Of a stretch of DNA of 64,000 nucleotides, positions 33,570 through 42,407 are shown piece after piece. This DNA comes from Alistipes_A hominis (GTDB lineage Bacteria; Bacteroidota; Bacteroidia; Bacteroidales; Rikenellaceae): contig NZ_JACOOK010000002.1 in assembly GCF_014288115.1 (NCBI RefSeq), positions 434,001 to 498,000 of the forward strand, written 5' to 3'. How positions within the stretch are numbered: the first letter of the stretch is position 1; every line of letters begins with the position of its first letter. The notes below the pieces were generated by a model. That model was not told the origin of the DNA. It made no database searches and saw only the letters and a program-made list of their open reading frames with translations. A program made the position numbers and the translations under genes.

Positions 33570-34466
33570 TTACCCGAGTTTGAACAGTCCCAGACAGCTG
33601 ACGTGGTGCTCTTTGATTCCCTTTTCATCCATCCAGCGGCGGGTGTCGATCGTTTTCAGCGGGCCGGTGTTGAAACCTTTCCCCTGGTCGTTGTTCCATA
33701 CCCAAGTCGGCGTGGGCCAGAGGCAGGCTTTGAAATTGATCGTTTTGTAGAAGTTTTCGTCGCAACCCTGCTGCCCGTGATGGGCCATTTGCAGGTAGTC
33801 GCAGTCGAGGTCTTTGCGGTAGGGGCCGTTCAGCGCTTTGTTGCCGCACTCGACGCCGGCATCGCCGAGGAATACGAGCGATTTGGCTTTGTCCCACACG
33901 CGGATGATCATGCTGGAATTGTTATAGGGGTTCGTGCGGAACTCTTCGTTGGTCACTCCCAGGATCTTGAAATTCAGGCCGTCGATCTGTCCGGTCAGCC
34001 CCGGTTCGGTCTGGTTCGCCACCTCGATGCCCGATTTGTCCAGCGCTTCGTAATAGTCCAGCGCATATTGTTGATAGGGGGCCTCGCAGGCGAGCAGCGA
34101 GTCGGAGAAACGGGAGTGGTATACCTTATTGATTTTCATGCCGTCGGGTTTTTGCAGGATCTTGGTCAGCGCGCCGACGTGGTCGTTGTGCGGATGCGAC
34201 GTGAACCATGCTTCCACTTCGTTGCCGAGTGCGGCGATGAATCCCCGCAGGAAAAGCGTTTCGTCGTTCATTCCGCCGTCCATGACGACGACGCGCCCTT
34301 TGTCCGTCAGAAAAACGAACGAATTTCCGATCGTGTCTACCTGAGAAGGAAGTTGCCAGAGGGTAAAACCCGATTTGCCGGTTCCTTTTCCCCATAAATC
34401 GAGCGGCGCTACCGCCGCTGCGGCGCCTCCGACCAGTGTGACGCGTAAAAAATCTCTTCTTTTCAT
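33570..34466 (-). CDS. Exported metallo-beta-lactamase-fold hydrolase
   Basis: A 298-residue MBL-fold protein. The zinc motif is HPHNDHVG, with H91, H93, D95 and H96; later ligand regions are FLGDAG and the MAHHGQQG segment. The N-terminus MKRRDFLRVTLVGGAAAAVAP has a twin-arginine-like RRDFLR followed by a hydrophobic stretch, suggesting Tat export to the periplasm. The overall pattern is like the ComEC/Rec2-associated MBL group, which includes nucleases and phosphodiesterases, but no substrate can be assigned. The start overlaps the end of the MFS transporter gene by four bases, so the two are coupled and may act on the same compound. Confidence 0.78.
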   Translation of the reverse strand: MKRRDFLRVTLVGGAAAAVAPLDLWGKGTGKSGFTLWQLPSQVDTIGNSFVFLTDKGRVVVMDGGMNDETLFLRGFIAALGNEVEAWFTSHPHNDHVGALTKILQKPDGMKINKVYHSRFSDSLLACEAPYQQYALDYYEALDKSGIEVANQTEPGLTGQIDGLNFKILGVTNEEFRTNPYNNSSMIIRVWDKAKSLVFLGDAGVECGNKALNGPYRKDLDCDYLQMAHHGQQGCDENFYKTINFKACLWPTPTWVWNNDQGKGFNTGPLKTIDTRRWMDEKGIKEHHVSCLGLFKLG

Positions 34467-35893
34467 GGTATTTGAGTTTTAGTGGTTGAGTTCGTTTGCA
34501 ATTCGTCGTTCGGTTTTTCAAGTCCGTATCCTTTGCGGGCGTCTTCACGGCGCAGCAGGAGCGCGAAGACGATCGACAGTGCCCCGAATCCGGCGAAAAT
34601 CAGCATCGGCAGCGTGTAGTCGTAGCGCGTGGATACCACGCCGTCGATCACGACGGTGCCGGCGATGCAATGGTTCTTGAGCACGACGCCGATCAACAGC
34701 GGGACGAAGGCCAGGCCCCAGTTCTGTATCCAGAAAATCATCGAATAGGAGGTGCCCAGCATCCGGTACGGGACGATTTTCGTCACCGAAGGCCACATGG
34801 CCGACGGCACCAGCGAAAGGGCGGCTCCGAGTACCAGTACCAGCACGACGGCCATCCAGTTTGCCGTGAGCGCCGGGATTGCGAACAGAGTGTATACGCA
34901 GACCAGCAGCGCCGAGCCGATCAGCATGATCGTAGCCCCGTGTCCCCGTCGGTCGTAAATACTGCCGAACAACGGGGTGAGCAAGATGTTTCCGAACGGC
35001 AGCAGGGCCGGTATCGCGCCTGCGAATCCGGGCGATACGTGGAATTTCTGGATCATCAGTTCGGTGGCGTATTTCAGGAACGGGAAAACGGCCGAATAAA
35101 ACAGCACGCAAAGGATCGTAATGTACCAGAAAGCTTTGATTTTCGCTATTTTGACGATGTCGGACAGTTTGAATTCTTCCTCTTTTTCCGTGCCGGGGAG
35201 CGTTTCCGTTTCCCGGTCTTCCCGCCGGTCCAGCACGCAGAAAACCAGGAAGCTCAGCAGACCGATGCAAAGCAGCAACAGACATACGGCGAGCGGAGCG
35301 CCCGGATTGCCCGTCATCCGAGCCAGCGGCAGCGACCCGAACATCGCGATCGCGGTTCCGATCCGTCCCGCCGCTACGTTGATGCCGAGGGCCAGCGCGA
35401 GCGACCGTCCGCGGAACCATTTGACGACCGCTTTATTGGCCGTAATGCCGATCATTTCGACGCCGACGCCGAAAACGGCGAATCCGAGCGTCGCGTACAG
35501 CACCTGCGATTTGACCGAGAAAAGCGAATGCCCTCCGATCGAAAACGACGAGACCGCTCCGCCGAGGTCGGCAGTGATTGCCCAGTATTTCAGCAGGGTG
35601 CCCCCGATCATCAGCCCGACCGACAGGACGCCGGCGTAACGGACGCCTTTTTTGTCGAGGATCATACCGCCGAAAATCAGCATCAGCAGGAAGATGTTGA
35701 GCCAGCCGTAACCGCTCGTGAACAGCCCGTAGTCGGAGCTGTCCCATCCGAGCTGCTGTTCGAGCAGGGTTTTCAGCGGCGCCATGACGTCGGCGATGAC
35801 GTAGCCGGTCAGCATCGTGAACGATACCAGTCCCAGTACCGTCCAGCGCAGGACGGGCGACGCGGCCATTTTTTTCCGTATGATCTCTTTCAT
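34463..35893 (-). CDS. MFS transporter
   Basis: A 476-residue major facilitator with 12 predicted helices. An N-terminal MFS motif-A-like loop is seen around FGGMILDKKGVRYAG, and again in the second half at LFGSIYDRRGHGATIM. A cytosolic acidic loop (about 228-250) joins the halves. The arrangement resembles the group of bacterial transporters related to animal MFSD1, but the substrate is unknown. It is coupled to the MBL-fold hydrolase by a four-base overlap. It starts 75 bp after the TPR gene stop with no visible terminator between, so all three may be one transcript. Confidence 0.83.
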   Translation of the reverse strand: MKEIIRKKMAASPVLRWTVLGLVSFTMLTGYVIADVMAPLKTLLEQQLGWDSSDYGLFTSGYGWLNIFLLMLIFGGMILDKKGVRYAGVLSVGLMIGGTLLKYWAITADLGGAVSSFSIGGHSLFSVKSQVLYATLGFAVFGVGVEMIGITANKAVVKWFRGRSLALALGINVAAGRIGTAIAMFGSLPLARMTGNPGAPLAVCLLLLCIGLLSFLVFCVLDRREDRETETLPGTEKEEEFKLSDIVKIAKIKAFWYITILCVLFYSAVFPFLKYATELMIQKFHVSPGFAGAIPALLPFGNILLTPLFGSIYDRRGHGATIMLIGSALLVCVYTLFAIPALTANWMAVVLVLVLGAALSLVPSAMWPSVTKIVPYRMLGTSYSMIFWIQNWGLAFVPLLIGVVLKNHCIAGTVVIDGVVSTRYDYTLPMLIFAGFGALSIVFALLLRREDARKGYGLEKPNDELQTNSTTKTQIP

Positions 35894-35968
35894 CGGATCG
35901 GTTTGCTGTTAGTCTTTTTCCGTCGACCCGGAAGCGGCGCGTTCGCTGCCGGTGTCGTCGTAGCCGGG

Positions 35969-37975
35969 CTATTTATTGCCCGGCTGCCCGTATATTTTCA
36001 ATACTTTATAAGCTTGCTGGATACCCAGTTCCCCGGCCTTGCTCATGTCGAGACATCCTTTGTGGGTGTCTTTCAGGTAGATCTGGATCAGTCCCCGGTT
36101 GTAGTACGCCTCTCCGAACTGTGGGTTCAGCTCGATGGCCCGCGTGTAATCCTCCAACGCCTCGGACATTTGTCCCGACAGACAGTACAGGTTGGCGCGA
36201 TTGTAATACGAGTAGGCGAAATCGGGTAACAGCTTGATCGCCTTGTTCAGGTCGCCGATCGCCTCGTCGTAATTGTACGTACGGGTCGATTGAGTCTTGA
36301 GGCGGTTGGCCGGGTCGCTTTCGATGGCGATCCGCTGGAAGCTGTTGTCGATCGACGAGACGAAGTCGATCATCTCGCTTTGCGTCGTGCTGCGGTTCAG
36401 GTACAGGAACGGGTTGGACGGGTTGCGGTCGATCGCCGCCGTATAGTTCGAAATGGCGCTGGTGTACTGCTTGATCAGCGATTGCGAGAGTCCCCGTTTG
36501 AAATAGATCTGCCATGAGTCGCTTCCCGTCCGGATCGAATCGCCGTTCGCCGCATCGAACGCGATCAGCGAATCGGGCGGAACGTCGCTGTCGCGGTTCA
36601 CCCATTTCAACAGCGGCAGGCCGATCTGCTTTTTGAAACGCTCGGCTTCTTCCGAGTAATAGGGCTGGAACTGCTGCGGAATCTCGGCGTTCCGGGTGCT
36701 GTCGGGTTGTGCCAACGAGAATTTGAACAGCGGCAATAGCGCGATGTCGGCGCTTTTGGCATTGACCTGCTGGTATTCTTCGTCGGTGAAATTATTTTCG
36801 AACGATAGCAGTTGGTTGAACTGGCGACTCGTGTCGGCGTAGATCGAGAAGGTGCTGTCGTTCAGCTTCGAGCGGTATTCGGCGATTTTCCGGTCGGCGG
36901 TTTCCTTATCGCTGCGCGAACCTTTCAGGTCTTTGGTCGCGTAACGTAGCGACGAGCGATTCAGGTAGGCGTTGGCGAAGTCCGGATAGAGCTCGATGGC
37001 GCGCGAATAGTCGCGGATGGCCGCGTCGTAATCGCCCAGTTGGGCGTACAGGCCGGCCCGGTTATAGTAGACGAGCACGTTGTTCGGAGAGTACAGCGCC
37101 ACCCGGTCGTAGTCTTCCAGCGCCTTGTTGTAGTCCCCGATCTGCGTACGCAAGATCGCCCGGTTGAAATAGGTCAGCGCGCTGGTCGAGTCGAGTTCGA
37201 TCACCCGGCTGAAATCTTCGATGGCGTCGACCGGCCGCCGGGTGTTCGAGTAGACCAGCGCCCGGTTGAAATAAGCCGGGATAAAAGTCGAGTCGTAGCC
37301 GATCGCCCGGTCGAAATCCTGTTTCGCAAGGTCGTATTTTTTCTGACTCAGATACAGCGAGCCGCGACGGTTGTAACCGTTCGGGTCGTAGTAGTTGGTG
37401 CGGATGCCCTGGTTGTAGTCTTCCAGGGCGCGCGTGGTGTCCTTCATGTACAGGTAGCTGGTGCCGCGGTTCAGGTAGGCGTCCGAGACCTTGTTGTCAT
37501 AGCGGATGAAAGTCGTGAAATCCGCGATGGCTTTTTCGAACTGTTGGCTCAGCAGGAAGGTGACTCCGCGGCTGTAATAGGGGCCGGGACGGTCGGGGCG
37601 CAGGTCGATGGCTTCCTGGAAATCTTTCAGGGCGTCGTCGTAATTGCCCAGCCGCGAACGGGTGATGGCGCGGTACTGGTAGGCGGTCGTAAAAACCGGA
37701 TTCTGGCGGATGGCGAGCGTGAAATCCTGTTCGGCGCCCAGCAGGTCGTCGAGGTTGTATTTGGCGATGCCGCGCAGGAAATAACCCTCGGTGGCGGTCG
37801 AGTCGACCCGCAACAGGATATTGAGCACCTCGATCGCATCCTGATACTTGCTGTCGATCAGGAAGTTCTGTCCCACGTAGAAAAAGTAGGCCTTGTTGAG
37901 TTGCGCTTTTGTTTCCCGGTGCGGCCCGACGGCTGCCAGCAACAACAGAATCAGCAGTATTTTTCGCATTCGCAT
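35969..37975 (-). CDS. Exported TPR-repeat protein
   Basis: A 668-residue protein with a signal peptide (1 to about 24, ending ETKAQ) and tetratricopeptide repeats. Roughly ten consecutive repeats cover residues 40-355, with the recurring A..Y.NRA..Y...G.Y..A..DY..AI.L.P pattern. A linker without repeats runs to about 510, and three or four more repeats fill the C-terminus. TPR arrays bind other proteins; in Bacteroidota envelope TPR proteins often support gliding/secretion or surface assembly, but no partner is identified here. It lies upstream of the MFS and MBL genes on the same strand. A TACTTTCG box lies at 38054-38061 (minus). Confidence 0.85.
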   Translation of the reverse strand: MRMRKILLILLLLAAVGPHRETKAQLNKAYFFYVGQNFLIDSKYQDAIEVLNILLRVDSTATEGYFLRGIAKYNLDDLLGAEQDFTLAIRQNPVFTTAYQYRAITRSRLGNYDDALKDFQEAIDLRPDRPGPYYSRGVTFLLSQQFEKAIADFTTFIRYDNKVSDAYLNRGTSYLYMKDTTRALEDYNQGIRTNYYDPNGYNRRGSLYLSQKKYDLAKQDFDRAIGYDSTFIPAYFNRALVYSNTRRPVDAIEDFSRVIELDSTSALTYFNRAILRTQIGDYNKALEDYDRVALYSPNNVLVYYNRAGLYAQLGDYDAAIRDYSRAIELYPDFANAYLNRSSLRYATKDLKGSRSDKETADRKIAEYRSKLNDSTFSIYADTSRQFNQLLSFENNFTDEEYQQVNAKSADIALLPLFKFSLAQPDSTRNAEIPQQFQPYYSEEAERFKKQIGLPLLKWVNRDSDVPPDSLIAFDAANGDSIRTGSDSWQIYFKRGLSQSLIKQYTSAISNYTAAIDRNPSNPFLYLNRSTTQSEMIDFVSSIDNSFQRIAIESDPANRLKTQSTRTYNYDEAIGDLNKAIKLLPDFAYSYYNRANLYCLSGQMSEALEDYTRAIELNPQFGEAYYNRGLIQIYLKDTHKGCLDMSKAGELGIQQAYKVLKIYGQPGNK

Positions 37976-38053
37976 TCCCGTTTTAAGGTGCTAAGTTAAT
38001 TATTTTACCGAAAACCCCCGAGTGTTTTCCGGTTAAATTAACGGACGGACGGG

Positions 38054-38061
38054 CGAAAGTA
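38054..38061 (-). promoter_or_regulatory. Possible -7 box of the TPR gene
   Basis: The minus strand reads TACTTTCG, one mismatch from TAnnTTTG, 79 bp upstream of the ATG. No -33 partner at standard spacing. Confidence 0.35.
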
Positions 38062-38237
38062 GTATCGTCCGCAATCGAACCGTCGCGGCTCCGTGCTGCG
38101 GGACGGGCGTTCGCCGATTTCGCTTTTGACGCGCTTTTGTTTCCGGGGCGGTACCGCCCTTCGTTCCAGCGTTCTTGCCGGGCGCGAAAATAGCGCTTAA
38201 ATTTTGCGGACGTCTTTTATGTTATGAAAAAGTTACG

Positions 38238-38245
38238 TACCTTTG
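38238..38245 (+). promoter_or_regulatory. -7 box of purA
   Basis: TACCTTTG matches TAnnTTTG exactly, 39 bp before the purA ATG. An in-frame TTG start at 38243 lies inside the box and is rejected. Confidence 0.55.
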
Positions 38246-38284
38246 AAAGCAATTTTGCGTTGTGAAATTATTCTAACCGTACCA

Positions 38285-39550
38285 ATGAAAAAAATAGATG
38301 TTGTTTTAGGTTTGCAATGGGGTGACGAAGGTAAAGGAAAGGTGGTGGACGTACTGACCCCCGACTATCAGGTGATCGCCCGTTTCCAGGGTGGGCCGAA
38401 CGCCGGACATTCCCTTCATTTCGAAGGCAAAAAATACGTGCTCCACACGATTCCTTCCGGGATTTTCCGCGACGGATCGATCAATATCATCGGCAACGGC
38501 GTCGTGATCGACCCGGTGATCCTGTCCGACGAGATCGCCACGTTGGAGGCCGACGGCGTCGACGTACAGAGCAAGCTGCTGATCGCCAAAAAGGCGCACC
38601 TGATCCTACCGACCCACCGGATCATCGACGCGGCTTCCGAAGCTTCCAAAGGCAAGACCAAGATCGGTTCGACGCTGAAAGGAATCGGCCCGACCTACAT
38701 GGACAAAACCGGACGCAACGGGTTGCGCGTAGGGGATATTCTCTCTCCCGCGTTCGAAGAGCGTTACCAGCGACTGAAAGCGAAACATCTGGAATTGCTG
38801 CGGCAATACGATTTCCAGTTCGATATCACCGATTACGAGAAGGAGTGGCTCGAAGGGATCGAAAACCTGAAGCGTTTCCGTTTTATCGAGGGCGAGCACG
38901 TAATCAACGGGTTGCTCGACGAGGGCAAGGCGATCCTGGCCGAAGGGGCTCAGGGATCGATGCTGGATATCGATTTCGGCACTTATCCTTTCGTGACCTC
39001 TTCCAATACGCTTTGCGCTGGGGTTTGCACCGGTCTCGGGGTGGCTCCGTCGCGGATCGGCAATGTGTACGGGATTTTCAAGGCATACTGCACGCGGGTC
39101 GGCAGCGGTCCGTTCCCGACCGAGCTGTTCGACGAGGACGGCGAGAAGATGCGCCGGATCGGCATGGAATTTGGTGCTACCACCGGGCGTCCGCGCCGCT
39201 GCGGATGGCTCGACATGGTGGCGCTGCGTTATTCGGTGATGATGAACGGGGTGACCGCGCTGATCATGATGAAGTCGGACGTGCTGAACGATTTCGAAAA
39301 ACTGAAAGTCGCCGTAGCCTATAAGGTGGACGGGAAGGAGACGACCGAATTCCCGTATGAGGTCAACGGGGAGATCGTTCCGGTATACAAGGAGTTCGAA
39401 GGATGGAACTGCAACATCAACGGGATACGGAACTACGATCAGTTCCCCACCCGACTGAAGGAATATATCGAATTTATCGAAAAAGAGACGGGCGTGCCGG
39501 TGAAGATCGTATCGGTGGGACCCGACCGTGAGGAGACTATTATCCGATAA
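38285..39550 (+). CDS. purA: Adenylosuccinate synthetase
   Basis: It joins IMP and aspartate using GTP, the first committed step to AMP. The 421-residue protein has the GTP/IMP loop GLQWGDEGKGK (9-19, catalytic D14), FQGGPNAGHSL with the catalytic His, GSTLKGIGPTYMDK, and the C-terminal GTTGRPRR-like region (ATTGRPRRCGW) that binds aspartate. Family length is about 425 residues. The start is set by the -7 box and the conserved KKIDVVLG strand. The OmpA-like gene follows after 24 bp and is probably co-transcribed up to the terminator at 40299. Confidence 0.97.
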   Translation: MKKIDVVLGLQWGDEGKGKVVDVLTPDYQVIARFQGGPNAGHSLHFEGKKYVLHTIPSGIFRDGSINIIGNGVVIDPVILSDEIATLEADGVDVQSKLLIAKKAHLILPTHRIIDAASEASKGKTKIGSTLKGIGPTYMDKTGRNGLRVGDILSPAFEERYQRLKAKHLELLRQYDFQFDITDYEKEWLEGIENLKRFRFIEGEHVINGLLDEGKAILAEGAQGSMLDIDFGTYPFVTSSNTLCAGVCTGLGVAPSRIGNVYGIFKAYCTRVGSGPFPTELFDEDGEKMRRIGMEFGATTGRPRRCGWLDMVALRYSVMMNGVTALIMMKSDVLNDFEKLKVAVAYKVDGKETTEFPYEVNGEIVPVYKEFEGWNCNINGIRNYDQFPTRLKEYIEFIEKETGVPVKIVSVGPDREETIIR

Positions 39551-39574
39551 GTATCGGAGTAAATTGCGACGGAT

Positions 39575-40276
39575 ATGAGAACAGGAAAATTTTCGATGGC
39601 CGCCATGTTGTCGGCGGCATTGCTGATGACCGGTTGCGCGGCTTTTCAGAACATGAGTTCTACGGGTAAAGGCGCTACGATCGGCGGCGGCGGCGGAGCC
39701 GTTGCCGGCGCCGGGATCGGCGCGTTGGCCGGAGGCGGTAAGGGCGCCGCGATCGGTACGCTGGTCGGCGCGGGAGTCGGCGCGGGAGTCGGCGCGTTGA
39801 TCGGTAAGCGGATGGACAAGCAGAAAGCCGAACTCGAAAAAATCGAGGGCGCGAAGGTCGAAACCGTGACCGACGAAAACAACGTGCCCGCCATCAAGGT
39901 GACATTCGACGACAAGATCCTGTTTGCCACCGGAAAGAGCGAACTGGGCGACGCTTCGCGTTCGGCGCTGAAGAAATTCGCTTCTTCGCTGGCCCAATCT
40001 CCCGAGACGGACGTGGCGATCTACGGTCATACGGACAATACGGGCAGCCGCGAGATCAATCAGAAATTGTCCGAGGAACGTGCGCAGGCCGTATCTAACT
40101 ATTTGATAGGTCAGAAGATCGATCCGAACCGGATTACTACGCGCGGACTGGCTTACGATGCGCCGATCGCCGACAACTCGACCGAGGAAGGGCGTGCGCA
40201 GAACCGCCGCGTGGAGATCCTGATTACGGCCAACGATAACATGATCCAGCAGGCTCAGCAGGAAGTTGCGAAGTAG
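39575..40276 (+). CDS. OmpA-family lipoprotein with glycine zipper
   Basis: A 233-residue envelope lipoprotein (lipobox MTGC, Cys 21). Residues 32-77 form a long glycine zipper (GGGGGAVAGAGIGALAGG and a second copy GAGVGAGVGALIG). Residues about 108-225 are a complete OmpA_C peptidoglycan-binding domain with the TDNTGS and NRRVEI signatures (GHTDNTGSREINQKLSEERA, GRAQNRRVEI). It thus ties the outer membrane to peptidoglycan, as in YiaD/Pal-type proteins. It follows purA closely, although the functions are unrelated. Confidence 0.9.
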   Translation: MRTGKFSMAAMLSAALLMTGCAAFQNMSSTGKGATIGGGGGAVAGAGIGALAGGGKGAAIGTLVGAGVGAGVGALIGKRMDKQKAELEKIEGAKVETVTDENNVPAIKVTFDDKILFATGKSELGDASRSALKKFASSLAQSPETDVAIYGHTDNTGSREINQKLSEERAQAVSNYLIGQKIDPNRITTRGLAYDAPIADNSTEEGRAQNRRVEILITANDNMIQQAQQEVAK

Positions 40277-40298
40277 TTCTGCCGGAAACGTTCGATTT

Positions 40299-40329
40299 AA
40301 AATCCACTCCGAAACGGGTGGATTTTTTT
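40299..40329 (+). terminator. Terminator after the OmpA-like gene
   Basis: AAAATCCAC / GTGGATTTT with a ten-base loop, followed by a T run. Confidence 0.88.
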
Positions 40330-40413
40330 GCGACGGTTTCTCTCCGGTTTTCTTTTCCGTTGCATTTTTCCGGACCTGACTATGAAAAACCGGATGAATC
40401 GGCCGTAACTTTT

Positions 40414-40421
40414 TATCTTTG
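40414..40421 (+). promoter_or_regulatory. -7 box of the ABC-F gene
   Basis: TATCTTTG matches TAnnTTTG, 19 bp before the ATG. The leader would be only about 12 bases, and an in-frame TTG at 40419 inside the box is excluded as a start. Confidence 0.6.
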
Positions 40422-40439
40422 TACGAAAAAAGGGAGTTT

Positions 40440-42326
40440 ATGGTCAGTTATCTTCAGGTGGAGGGGCTCGTCAAATCGTTCGGCGACCGGGTGCTTTTCG
40501 AAAATTTGTCGCTGGGAGTCGGCGAAGGTCAGCGTATCGGACTGATTGCGAAGAACGGGACGGGCAAAACGACTCTGCTCAACATCATTGCCGGGCGCGA
40601 GGATTACGAGGCGGGGCGGATCACGTTCCGCCGGGATCTGAAAGTGGCTTATCTGGAACAAAATCCCGCGTTTCCCGAAGGAACGACCGTGCTGGACGCC
40701 TGTTTCCTGGCCGATTCGCCCGCGTTGCGCGCCGTTGCCGCCTACGAACAGGCGGTGGCGTCGGCAGACGAAGACGTTTTGCACCGGGCGATGGCCGAAA
40801 TGGACGCGCAGGATGCCTGGAACTACGAATCGCGGGTCAAGCAGATCCTCACGCAGTTGAAAATTAAGGATTTTGATCAGCCGACCGGACAGTTGTCCGG
40901 CGGTCAGGTCAAGCGGGTCGCTCTGGCCAATGCGCTGATCGCCGAACCCGACCTGCTGATCCTCGACGAACCGACGAACCACCTCGACCTTGAGATGACC
41001 GAATGGCTCGAAGAATATCTGGCTCATACCCGACTGAGCTTGCTGATGGTGACTCACGACCGTTATTTCCTCGACCGGGTCTGCTCGGACATCGTTGAGA
41101 TCGACGACCGGCAGGCGTACGTGTATCACGGCAATTACAGCCTTTATCTCGAAAAGCGGCAGCAGCGGCTCGATGCGGCCGATGCGCAACGCGAGCGCGA
41201 TAACAATCTGTACCGTACCGAGTTGGAGTGGATTCGCCGGCAGCCGCAAGCGCGCGGGACGAAAGCGCGTTCGCGGGTCGAGTCGTTCGGCGAACTCGAG
41301 GAACGGCTGCGCAAGCGCCGCGAGAGCGGAGATGTGCGGCTGGACGTCAAAGCGGCTTACATCGGGAAAAAGATCTTCGAGGTGCGGGGGCTTTCCAAAC
41401 GTTTCGGCGACAAGGTGATTCTCGACGGATTCGACTACCGTTTCGCCCGTTACGAAAAAATGGGTATCGTCGGCGACAACGGCACCGGAAAATCGACCTT
41501 TATCAAGATGCTGATGGGGCTGGTGCAGCCGGATGCCGGGACGATCGATATCGGCGAGACGGTCCGTTTCGGCTACTATTCGCAGGACGGGCTGTCGTTC
41601 GACGATGGCGCGAAGGTGATCGACGTGGTGACCGAAATCGCTGAACATATCGAGCTGGGCGAAGGGCGCCGGTTGAGCGCGTCGCAATTTTTGCAGTATT
41701 TCCTGTTCACGGCGCAGACGCAGTACGATTATGTCGAAAAACTCAGCGGCGGCGAACGGCGACGGCTGTACCTCTGCACGGTGCTGATGCGCAATCCGAA
41801 TTTTCTGGTGCTTGACGAGCCGACCAACGACCTGGATATTATGACGCTGCAAGTGCTCGAAGAGTTCTTGCAGGGTTACGGCGGTTGTTTGATCGTAATT
41901 TCGCACGACCGTTATTTCATGGACAAAGTAGCCGATCACCTGCTGGTTTTCCAGGGCGGCGGGCAGATCAAAGATTTTCCGGGGAATTACAGCGATTACC
42001 TTGAGTGGAAACGGCTGAAAGAGTCCGAAGAACGGGCGGCCGGATCGCGGGAGAACAAGAAGATACAGGAAAAGCAAATGCCGAAACAGTCGTCCGCGCC
42101 GTCCGGCAAACGCAAGCGGACGTATCAGGAAAACCGAGAGATGGAACGGCTTGAACAGGAGATTCCGCAGTTGGAGCAGGAAAAGGCCGAGCTGGAGCGA
42201 CTGCTCGGCAGCGGTAGCCTATCTGTCGGGGAGCTTACCGCCAAATCGGTGCGGATCGGCGAGGTGATCGCCCTGATTGACGAAAAAAGTATGCGGTGGC
42301 TCGAATTGAGCGAGATCGCGGGGTAG
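40440..42326 (+). CDS. ABC-F family ATPase, Uup-like
   Basis: A soluble 628-residue protein with two ABC domains and no membrane segments. Domain 1 has Walker A AKNGTGKTT (37-45) and LSGGQVKRVALANAL followed by ILDEPTNHLD. Domain 2 has Walker A GDNGTGKST (345-353) and LSGGERRRLYL followed by VLDEPTNDLD. A charged inter-domain linker (about 235-300) and a C-terminal coiled coil (about 555-625, beginning KRTYQENREMERLEQE) are the marks of the Uup subgroup. ABC-F proteins act on ribosomes or, for Uup, on DNA and ribosome biogenesis. It should not be read as an antibiotic-resistance factor on sequence alone. Confidence 0.9.
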   Translation: MVSYLQVEGLVKSFGDRVLFENLSLGVGEGQRIGLIAKNGTGKTTLLNIIAGREDYEAGRITFRRDLKVAYLEQNPAFPEGTTVLDACFLADSPALRAVAAYEQAVASADEDVLHRAMAEMDAQDAWNYESRVKQILTQLKIKDFDQPTGQLSGGQVKRVALANALIAEPDLLILDEPTNHLDLEMTEWLEEYLAHTRLSLLMVTHDRYFLDRVCSDIVEIDDRQAYVYHGNYSLYLEKRQQRLDAADAQRERDNNLYRTELEWIRRQPQARGTKARSRVESFGELEERLRKRRESGDVRLDVKAAYIGKKIFEVRGLSKRFGDKVILDGFDYRFARYEKMGIVGDNGTGKSTFIKMLMGLVQPDAGTIDIGETVRFGYYSQDGLSFDDGAKVIDVVTEIAEHIELGEGRRLSASQFLQYFLFTAQTQYDYVEKLSGGERRRLYLCTVLMRNPNFLVLDEPTNDLDIMTLQVLEEFLQGYGGCLIVISHDRYFMDKVADHLLVFQGGGQIKDFPGNYSDYLEWKRLKESEERAAGSRENKKIQEKQMPKQSSAPSGKRKRTYQENREMERLEQEIPQLEQEKAELERLLGSGSLSVGELTAKSVRIGEVIALIDEKSMRWLELSEIAG

Positions 42327-42378
42327 AGAAGGCGTAAACGGATGGCCGCTTTGTTTCTGGAAATCGCACTGTAAGCCG

Positions 42379-42406
42379 CGGTCGTGCGGTGGCGACGGTC
42401 GTGCGG
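42379..42406. repeat. Short tandem direct repeat in a convergent gap
   Basis: Two copies of CGGTCGTGCGG (42379-42389 and 42396-42406) separated by six bases, between the ABC-F stop and the TolC-like stop. Function unknown; possibly an accident of composition. Confidence 0.6.
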
Positions 42407-42407
42407 A

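Larger units (their letters stand above)
37976..38284. other. 309-bp divergent intergenic region
   Basis: It separates the TPR gene (-) from purA (+). It holds the purA -7 box at 38238-38245, and possible minus-strand boxes TACTTTCG (38054-38061) and TATTTTCG (38185-38192), each one mismatch from TAnnTTTG. No coding frame or strong hairpin is evident. Confidence 0.5.

Noticed and set aside
31109..33628. An 839-codon minus-strand frame across the SLBB gene
   Set aside because: Antisense shadow; the plus-strand gene has a signal peptide and repeated SLBB motifs.
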